NCBI GenBank assembly: GCA_030149595.1
Contig: JASFBI010000009.1
Location: 1-12,202 of the forward strand
Direction: 5' to 3'
Source: Desulfobacterales bacterium
GTDB lineage: Bacteria > Desulfobacterota > Desulfobacteria > Desulfobacterales > DAOWNP01
Length of the DNA: 12,202 bases
Positions 7,186 to 12,202 of this stretch are shown in pieces. Numbering within the stretch: position 1 is the stretch's first letter; each line of letters begins with the position of its first letter. Below the pieces are notes generated by a model. That model worked only from the letters and a program-made list of their open reading frames with translations. It did no database searches and was not told the origin of the DNA. Both the position numbers and the translations under genes were made by a program.

Positions 7186-8352
7186 ATGAATCAAAAAAAA
7201 CATATTTTAGAATCTTACACAGGATTTGAACAGGGACCAATCCGTCCTCCCAGTGAGGCTGCCAGCCTTCTTATTCGTGTTACCCGAAACTGCCCATGGA
7301 ACAAGTGTACTTTTTGCCCGGTATATAAAGACAGTAAATTTTCCATAAGAAGTGTTGCTCATGTTATCAAAGATATTGATGCAGTTCGCCTGTCAGTAGA
7401 AAATATACAAAACATAGCTGACAGCAATAATCGTGTACCACAAGATAGATTACACACACTCCTTTCATCTCTGGATAAAGATCAAGCTATAGCTGCCCAT
7501 GCAGCTATAGCTTGGCTTTCCGACAATATGGAATCTGTATTTATTCAGGATGCAAACAGCCTTATTATAAAACCTGAAAATCTCATTGAAATTTTAACAC
7601 ATATAAAAAAAAGCTTTCCATGGATAAAGCGAATCACATCCTATGCAAGATCCCATACCGTAGCACAGATAAGCGATAGTAACATGGAAAAAATAGCTGC
7701 TGCCGGTTTAAGCAGAATACACATTGGCCTTGAGTCAGGATCCGACAAAGTGCTTACCCTGGTAAAAAAAGGAGCCAGCAAAAACAATCACATTAAAGCA
7801 GGGCTAAAAGTTAAAGCAGCAGGAATTGAACTTTCAGAGTATGTAATGCCCGGACTTGGCGGAAAAACTTTAAGTAAAGAAAATGCCATTGAAACAGCTG
7901 ATGCTCTGAACCAGATTAACCCTGATTTTATCAGAATAAGATCGCTTGCCATACCGCCTGGCATCCAACTCTATGACGATTATAAAAAAGGCGATTTTGA
8001 AAAATGCACAGATCTGATGATGGCAGAAGAAATCCTCTTGTTTTTAGAATCATTAAAAGGTATAACCAGTACAATAAAAAGTGATCATATTTTAAACCTT
8101 TTCCAAGAAATAGATGGCACATTACCTGAAGATAAACCAAAAATGATAAACATAATTAAAAAATTTTTAGCCATGGATAAAAATCAAAGGATGCTTTATC
8201 AAATAGGTAAAAGATTTAATATTTTCACATCTATGGCTGACCTTGAAAACAAAAGTCTTGTACAAAAAACAAAAGATATATGCAACAAATTCAGTATTAC
8301 CACAAATAACAGTGACAAAGTCATAGAAGATATAATGATGCGGTTTATATAA
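7186..8352 (+). CDS. Radical SAM protein of unknown function, long paralogue, CX4CX2C motif
   Basis: This 388-residue soluble protein is paralogous to the one at 3650-4525. The N-terminus has GPIRPPSEAASLLI (17-30) and the cluster motif Cys36-X4-Cys41-X2-Cys44 in NCPWNKCTFC, again with a four-residue first spacing. Shared blocks are AAAGLSRIHIGLESGSD (171-187), MPGLGG (221-226), FIRIRSL (248-254), SDH (299-301) and GTLPEDK (311-317). Relative to the short paralogue it has an insertion of roughly 45 residues (about 71-116, helical, Ala-rich AIAAHAAIAW) between the cluster and the next core strand, and about 60 extra C-terminal residues without cysteine motifs. An AGGAGA lies 12 nt before the ATG. 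The kor operon starts 105 bp downstream on the same strand. Function is unknown; the shared signatures suggest a common chemistry, and the insertion may determine its substrate or partner. Confidence 0.88.
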   Translation: MNQKKHILESYTGFEQGPIRPPSEAASLLIRVTRNCPWNKCTFCPVYKDSKFSIRSVAHVIKDIDAVRLSVENIQNIADSNNRVPQDRLHTLLSSLDKDQAIAAHAAIAWLSDNMESVFIQDANSLIIKPENLIEILTHIKKSFPWIKRITSYARSHTVAQISDSNMEKIAAAGLSRIHIGLESGSDKVLTLVKKGASKNNHIKAGLKVKAAGIELSEYVMPGLGGKTLSKENAIETADALNQINPDFIRIRSLAIPPGIQLYDDYKKGDFEKCTDLMMAEEILLFLESLKGITSTIKSDHILNLFQEIDGTLPEDKPKMINIIKKFLAMDKNQRMLYQIGKRFNIFTSMADLENKSLVQKTKDICNKFSITTNNSDKVIEDIMMRFI

Positions 8353-8411
8353 CAAACAACACATGTAACTTCTAAAAACAAAATTTCAGACTCTTTTGTA
8401 CTTAAGCTATA

Positions 8412-8438
8412 AGCAGTAATTTAAAACTGTTATTTTTT
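8412..8438 (+). terminator. Weak hairpin plus T-tract before korD
   Basis: AGCAGT (8412-8417) can pair with ACTGTT (8426-8431) in a 6-bp stem including one G-U, with an 8-base loop, followed by ATTTTTT (8432-8438). This has the layout of an intrinsic terminator for the upstream radical SAM gene but is thermodynamically weak. It sits 20 bp before korD, so read-through or attenuation is also possible. Confidence 0.25.
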
Positions 8439-8457
8439 ACTTATGGAAACTAATTAA

Positions 8458-8673
8458 ATGAGCAAGCAAAAAAAAATACTTCATAAAATAAACAGAAACT
8501 GGTGTAAAGGGTGTGGAATTTGTGTTCATTTTTGTCCAAAAAATGTTTTGGAATTAGACAAAGATGACAAGGTTTTTGCAGCTCACCCTGATGACTGTAT
8601 CTTTTGCAGGATGTGTGAACTTAGATGTCCTGATCTTGCTATAGAGGTAATTTCGCAGGGAAACAAAATATGA
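8458..8673 (+). CDS. korD: 2-oxoacid:ferredoxin oxidoreductase delta subunit (2[4Fe-4S] ferredoxin)
   Basis: This 71-residue bacterial-type ferredoxin relays electrons between the KorB cluster and external ferredoxin. Two complete [4Fe-4S] motifs are seen: Cys16-X2-Cys19-X2-Cys22-X3-Cys26-Pro and Cys47-X2-Cys50-X2-Cys53-X3-Cys57-Pro. It is the first gene of the korDABC operon. Its stop overlaps the korA start in an ATGA arrangement, implying translational coupling. A modest TGGAAA precedes the start by about 9 nt. Such a small ferredoxin could be called generically, but its place as the overlapping first gene identifies it as KorD. Confidence 0.93.
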   Translation: MSKQKKILHKINRNWCKGCGICVHFCPKNVLELDKDDKVFAAHPDDCIFCRMCELRCPDLAIEVISQGNKI

Positions 8674-9806
8674 AAAAAAACATTTCTTTTATACAAGGTA
8701 ACGAAGCGTGCGTACAGGGTGCTCTTTATGCAGGCCTTGATCTTTTTGCAGGTTATCCTATCACCCCTTCAACTGAGATAACAGAGCTGCTGTCAATACG
8801 CCTGCCTCAAAAAGGAGGATATTTTATGCAGATGGAAGATGAGATAGCCTCCATGTGTGCTATTATTGGAGCTTCCCTTACTGGCTGCAAGGTTATGACA
8901 GCCACAAGCGGGCCCGGTTTTTCACTTATGCAGGAGGCTCTGGGCTATGCTGTTATGACTGAAATACCATGTGTAATAGTAAATATACAAAGGGGAGGTC
9001 CTTCGACAGGAAACCCTACCCATGTAAGTCAGGGAGACGTAAACCAGGCTCGATGGGGAATTCACGGAGATCATTCCATAATAACCATGACAGCTTCAAA
9101 TCATCAGGATGTTTTTTCTGTAACTGTTGATGCTTTTAATCTGGCTGAAACATACAGGACACCCGTAATTTTACTGTTTGACGAGGTTATAGGTCATATG
9201 AGAGAAAAACTCATAATACCTGAAAAAGATGACATTGAATTAATTCAAAGATTAAAAACAACTGTTAGCGAAGGCGTTGATTTCAGACCATATTTACCAA
9301 GAGATGATGGAAGGATTCCAATGGCTGATTTTGGAGGTACTCACAGACATAATGTAACAGGTCTTTTCCACGACATGTGGGGATTCCCTTCAAATAATCC
9401 TAAAATAGTTGATGGTCTTATTCATCACCTTGTGGATAAAATTAATAATAATATAAATATAATAGCCAAAGTAAAAGAATTTCATATTGATGATGCAAGA
9501 ACAATCCTTATATCTTACGGAGCCTCTGCCCGAACAGCCCGTCATGTGGTTGAGAACAGAAGATCAAGAGGGGAAAGGATTGGTCTTTTGGAACTTATAA
9601 CCCTTTGGCCTTTCCCTTCGCATATAATACGGGAAAAATGCAGAAATGCGAGATTTATTATTGTTGTTGAAATGAATTTTGGACAAATTTTAAAAGAAGT
9701 TAAAACCTGTATTGATAAACCTGAAAAGGTTTTTTTAGCAAACAGAGTAGATGGTGTATTAATCACCGTTCAGGATATAAGAACAATACTTCGTATTGTT
9801 CAGTGA
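8670..9806 (+). CDS. korA: 2-oxoacid (probably 2-oxoglutarate):ferredoxin oxidoreductase alpha subunit
   Basis: KorA holds the pyrimidine-binding and transketolase C-terminal-like domains of the Kor complex, which interconverts 2-oxoglutarate plus CoA and succinyl-CoA plus CO2 using ferredoxin. The 378 residues include the domain I motif YPITPSTEITE (29-39), TSGPGFSLMQEA (79-90), and QRGGPSTGNPT (107-117), where substrate specificity is partly set, followed by QGDVNQARWGIHGD (121-134). Domain II has SYGASAR (282-288), LWPFPS (312-317) and EMNFGQ (334-339). It lacks the fused gamma domain seen in fused-type OFORs, consistent with a separate korC. It overlaps korD and ends at korB. 2-Oxoglutarate is inferred from the KorDABC arrangement and alpha subunit style; another 2-oxoacid is possible. 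Confidence 0.92.
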   Translation: MKKNISFIQGNEACVQGALYAGLDLFAGYPITPSTEITELLSIRLPQKGGYFMQMEDEIASMCAIIGASLTGCKVMTATSGPGFSLMQEALGYAVMTEIPCVIVNIQRGGPSTGNPTHVSQGDVNQARWGIHGDHSIITMTASNHQDVFSVTVDAFNLAETYRTPVILLFDEVIGHMREKLIIPEKDDIELIQRLKTTVSEGVDFRPYLPRDDGRIPMADFGGTHRHNVTGLFHDMWGFPSNNPKIVDGLIHHLVDKINNNINIIAKVKEFHIDDARTILISYGASARTARHVVENRRSRGERIGLLELITLWPFPSHIIREKCRNARFIIVVEMNFGQILKEVKTCIDKPEKVFLANRVDGVLITVQDIRTILRIVQ

Positions 9807-9807
9807 A

Positions 9808-9812
9808 AAGGA
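9808..9812 (+). promoter_or_regulatory. Shine-Dalgarno that decides the korB start
   Basis: AAGGA lies 8 nt before the ATG at 9821. The alternative in-frame GTG at 9803, which overlaps the korA stop as GTGA, has no Shine-Dalgarno before it. The site therefore favours the ATG. Confidence 0.6.
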
Positions 9813-9820
9813 ATATAAAG

Positions 9821-10633
9821 ATGCCTGTACAAGATTATATAAGAGATCGTTTTTTCCCTCATATCTGGTGTCCTGGGTGTGGACATGGGATAGTATTAAA
9901 TGGTATGTTAAAAGCCATTGAAGAGCTTGGATTAAGTAAAAATGAAATAGTAATGGTTTCCGGAATAGGCTGCTCTTCCAGAATCTCAGGTTATGTGGAT
10001 TTCCATACTCTCCATACTATACATGGACGGGCTCTGGCCTTTGCTTCTGGAGTTAAGATGAGCCGCCCTGAGCTGAACCTGATCATACCAATGGGAGATG
10101 GAGATGCTCTTGCCATAGGAGGCAATCATTTTATCCATGCTGCAAGAAGAAATATAGACCTTACTGCCATTATAATGAACAACCGGATATATGGCATGAC
10201 CGGAGGCCAGTTCTCTCCTTTATCAGGACATGGCATTAAAGCTTCTACAGCTCCATACTCCACTATAGATCATGATTTTGATATAATGGAACTTGCAAAA
10301 TCAGCCGGAGCCACATTTGCAGCAAGAACCACCACATTTCATATAAAAGAGATAACAAGTATAATAAAAAAAGCAATTTTACATGAAGGTTTTTCAGTGG
10401 TAGAGATAATGTCACAGTGTCCTACTTATTTTGGGAAACAAAATAAACTTGGTAACTCCTTTGAAATGATGGAACTTTTTAAAAAAAATACTCGCAAGAT
10501 AGGATCCAATAAAAAACTTGAAAACAAAAATTTAATAGAACGGGGTATTTTTATTCAAAAAGAACTTCCAGAATATACAAATGAATATAGTAAAATGGTA
10601 AAAATAGCCATGGGAAAAAAAAATGAAAGATAA
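9821..10633 (+). CDS. korB: 2-oxoacid (probably 2-oxoglutarate):ferredoxin oxidoreductase beta subunit
   Basis: KorB binds thiamine diphosphate and the proximal [4Fe-4S] cluster of the Kor complex. From the ATG at 9821 it has 270 residues; starting at the GTG at 9803 would add six. The cluster ligands are Cys17 and Cys20 in HIWCPGCGHG, Cys51 in GIGCSSR and Cys200 in SQCPTYFG, matching the four-Cys pattern of the family. The ThDP/Mg site is GDGDALAIGGNH (92-103) with NNRIYGMTGGQ (120-130). All key residues are intact. SPLSGHG replaces the usual SPTTP-x-G after the ThDP motif, a mild divergence. The 3' end overlaps korC by 11 bp through a run of nine A residues (10615-10623). It works as part of the korDABC complex. 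Confidence 0.93.
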   Translation: MPVQDYIRDRFFPHIWCPGCGHGIVLNGMLKAIEELGLSKNEIVMVSGIGCSSRISGYVDFHTLHTIHGRALAFASGVKMSRPELNLIIPMGDGDALAIGGNHFIHAARRNIDLTAIIMNNRIYGMTGGQFSPLSGHGIKASTAPYSTIDHDFDIMELAKSAGATFAARTTTFHIKEITSIIKKAILHEGFSVVEIMSQCPTYFGKQNKLGNSFEMMELFKKNTRKIGSNKKLENKNLIERGIFIQKELPEYTNEYSKMVKIAMGKKNER

Positions 10634-11177
10634 ATACAGAATAGTCTTTTCAGGCTCAGGGGGACAAGGTATTATAACAGCAGCAGTTATTATAGCTGAA
10701 GCAGCTGTTTTATATGAAAATCTTAATGCAGTTCAAACACAATCGTATGGCCCTGCTGCAAGGGGAGGCTCCAGCAGAAGTGATGTAATTATTTCAGGAT
10801 CTGAAATTTTCTTTCCAAAGATAATTCAACCTAATAGCTTAATCTGCCTTACACAAGCAGCTTATAATGATTTTTCCAGTATAATAAGACCAGGCGGCAT
10901 ACTTGTTACAGATAGTAAGTATGTTTCCATAGAAAAAAAAATAGATGCAAACCAGATAGAGCTTCCCATCTATAATACAGTAAAAAAAACAATAGGTAAT
11001 CCTGTTGTTTTTAACATTTGTCTTCTGGGAGTTATAATAAAAATCAAACAAATTGTAAAAAAAGAGTCTATAATCAAGGTTATGGAACAAAGAATTCATC
11101 CTGATTTTTTAAATATGAATATTGATGCTATAGAGTTAGGCATGTCCATGGCATCTGATATAAAAGGTATAACATAA
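10623..11177 (+). CDS. korC: 2-oxoacid (probably 2-oxoglutarate):ferredoxin oxidoreductase gamma subunit
   Basis: KorC is the gamma (CoA-side) domain of the oxidoreductase, encoded separately. It has 184 residues, the normal length. The glycine-rich GSGGQGIITAA (11-21) and QSYGPAARGGSSRSDV (40-55) are the hallmark motifs, and NICLLG (131-136) is the later conserved stretch. The start ATG lies inside the end of korB, giving an 11-bp overlap in a different frame, with GGGA (10612-10615) 7 nt upstream as Shine-Dalgarno. Translational coupling to korB is likely. It ends 14 bp before the hemW start, suggesting that hemW is read from the same transcript. Confidence 0.92.
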   Translation: MKDKYRIVFSGSGGQGIITAAVIIAEAAVLYENLNAVQTQSYGPAARGGSSRSDVIISGSEIFFPKIIQPNSLICLTQAAYNDFSSIIRPGGILVTDSKYVSIEKKIDANQIELPIYNTVKKTIGNPVVFNICLLGVIIKIKQIVKKESIIKVMEQRIHPDFLNMNIDAIELGMSMASDIKGIT

Positions 11178-11179
11178 AC

Positions 11180-11183
11180 GAGG
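11180..11183 (+). promoter_or_regulatory. Shine-Dalgarno that decides the TTG start of hemW
   Basis: GAGG lies 8 nt before the TTG at 11192. No in-frame ATG or GTG occurs between korC and the conserved HemW N-terminus (GIYIHIPFC). The site therefore supports initiation at TTG just after korC. Confidence 0.6.
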
Positions 11184-11191
11184 CTCTGTCT

Positions 11192-12202
11192 TTGACTGCA
11201 AATGCTACTACTGGGATATATATTCATATTCCCTTTTGCAAAAAAAAATGTCCCTATTGTAGCTTTTTTTCCTCAACTGATTTAGAAAAAAAGGAAAAAT
11301 TTCTTTTTTTCCTGAAAAAAGAGATGGCATTAGTATCTGCAACTGATCTACCTGTTGCAAATACTATCTATATTGGGGGTGGGACCCCTTCTGTCTATGA
11401 GCCCAGCCATATTTCTGAAATTTTAAATTCCTTGTATAAAAATTTTAAAATTTCAGACAATCCTGAAATAACCATGGAAATTAATCCAGGAACTATAACA
11501 TCCAATAAACTATCAGGATATAAAAAAGCCGGAATCAATCGCATAAGTATTGGGGTACAATCTTTTTGCAATAAAGACCTTGCTTTTTTGGGCCGTATAC
11601 ATACATCAAAACAAGCAAAAAAAACAATTTTTCATACAAGAGATGCTGGCATAGAAAACATCTCCATTGATCTTATATATGCAATTGCCGGCCAGTCACA
11701 TGAAGAATGGCTGAGCAGTCTAAAAACCGCCATAAATTTTTCCCCAGAGCATATATCATGCTACATGCTTACCTATGAACCCAATACTCCTTTAAATTTA
11801 TGGAGGGAAAAAGGCTTTTTCAAACCTTTAAACGATAAAATTCAAAGCAAAATGTTTCAAACAACCGCTACTTTTTTAAGATCTGCGGGGTATTTTCATT
11901 ATGAAATTTCAAATTTTGCCAAATCTAAAAACTCAATATCAAAACACAACACAAAATACTGGGCACATACCCCTTATATAGGATTTGGCCCATCTGCCCA
12001 CTCATATAACAACTGTTTACGCTGGTACAACCATTGTAATCTTACAAAATATTTTTCTGATTTAAATAAGAATATCCTGCCTATCAGAAAAACAGAGAAG
12101 ATAGGCAGGCAGGAAAGATTTACAGAAACAATATTACTTGGTTTAAGAACAGACAGAGGGATAGATATAAAAAACTTTAACACCTGTTTTAAAATTAATT
12201 TT
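11192..12202 (+). CDS. hemW: Radical SAM heme chaperone HemW (3' end cut by window edge)
   Basis: HemW is related to oxygen-independent coproporphyrinogen III oxidase HemN but acts as a heme-binding chaperone that delivers heme to membrane targets. I translated 337 residues from TTG 11192 to the window edge with no stop; full-length members are roughly 375-390. The radical SAM motif is Cys16-X3-Cys20-X2-Cys23 in CKKKCPYCSF, the CxxxCxYCxF form of HemW; HemN has a fourth Cys after it. Other blocks are YIGGGTPS (60-67), ISIGVQSF (118-125), the heme-binding HNTKYW (252-257) and GFGPSAHS (264-271). The usual LPGQT region reads IAGQS (165-169), a mild deviation. It lies 14 bp after korC and probably belongs to the kor transcript. 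Confidence 0.93.
   Translation, partial: MTANATTGIYIHIPFCKKKCPYCSFFSSTDLEKKEKFLFFLKKEMALVSATDLPVANTIYIGGGTPSVYEPSHISEILNSLYKNFKISDNPEITMEINPGTITSNKLSGYKKAGINRISIGVQSFCNKDLAFLGRIHTSKQAKKTIFHTRDAGIENISIDLIYAIAGQSHEEWLSSLKTAINFSPEHISCYMLTYEPNTPLNLWREKGFFKPLNDKIQSKMFQTTATFLRSAGYFHYEISNFAKSKNSISKHNTKYWAHTPYIGFGPSAHSYNNCLRWYNHCNLTKYFSDLNKNILPIRKTEKIGRQERFTETILLGLRTDRGIDIKNFNTCFKINF

Overview
This is an AT-rich bacterial chromosomal window with long A and T runs in and between genes and mostly A/T third codon positions. It is densely packed with housekeeping metabolism. Ferredoxin-dependent 2-oxoacid metabolism, several radical SAM enzymes and a bioD-linked short-chain reductase point to an anaerobe. 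My best guess is a low-GC member of the Desulfobacterota (sulfate-reducer type). That assignment is inferred from gene content and style, and no marker gene in the window proves it.

Layout. Positions 1-1492 (minus strand) carry a biotin-locus fragment: a divergent short-chain dehydrogenase/reductase followed by dethiobiotin synthase bioD, which runs off the left edge. A 218-bp AT-rich divergent spacer separates them from a plus-strand run: argJ (arginine biosynthesis), an RluB-type rRNA pseudouridine synthase, and a radical SAM protein of unknown function (1711-4525). After a 190-bp spacer with competing inverted repeats comes a TviB/WbpO-type nucleotide-sugar dehydrogenase (4716-6026). It converges on a minus-strand STAS-like protein (6056-6655). 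Two tRNA genes, His(GTG) and Arg(TCG), lie at 6773-6938. They are followed by a spacer holding a perfect 17-bp inverted repeat, then a second, larger radical SAM protein paralogous to the first (7186-8352). The right end is a tight operon, korD-korA-korB-korC, encoding a four-subunit 2-oxoacid (probably 2-oxoglutarate):ferredoxin oxidoreductase. It is followed 14 bp later by hemW (heme chaperone, radical SAM), cut by the right edge.

How the genes fit together. The Kor complex interconverts 2-oxoglutarate and succinyl-CoA with ferredoxin and so feeds glutamate, the precursor acetylated by ArgJ. HemW and the two unknown proteins make three radical SAM enzymes in 8.6 kb, all needing a [4Fe-4S] cluster and low-potential electrons. 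The least explained content is the pair of paralogous radical SAM proteins. Both carry a CX4CX2C cluster motif instead of the usual CX3CX2C, and both share conserved N-terminal (GPI-RPPSEA) and C-terminal (SDH, LPED) signatures. No CRISPR array, insertion sequence, phage gene or defence system is visible. Apart from the unknown radical SAM pair, the degenerate STAS protein and a few RNA/DNA structures, this is an ordinary core-genome region.
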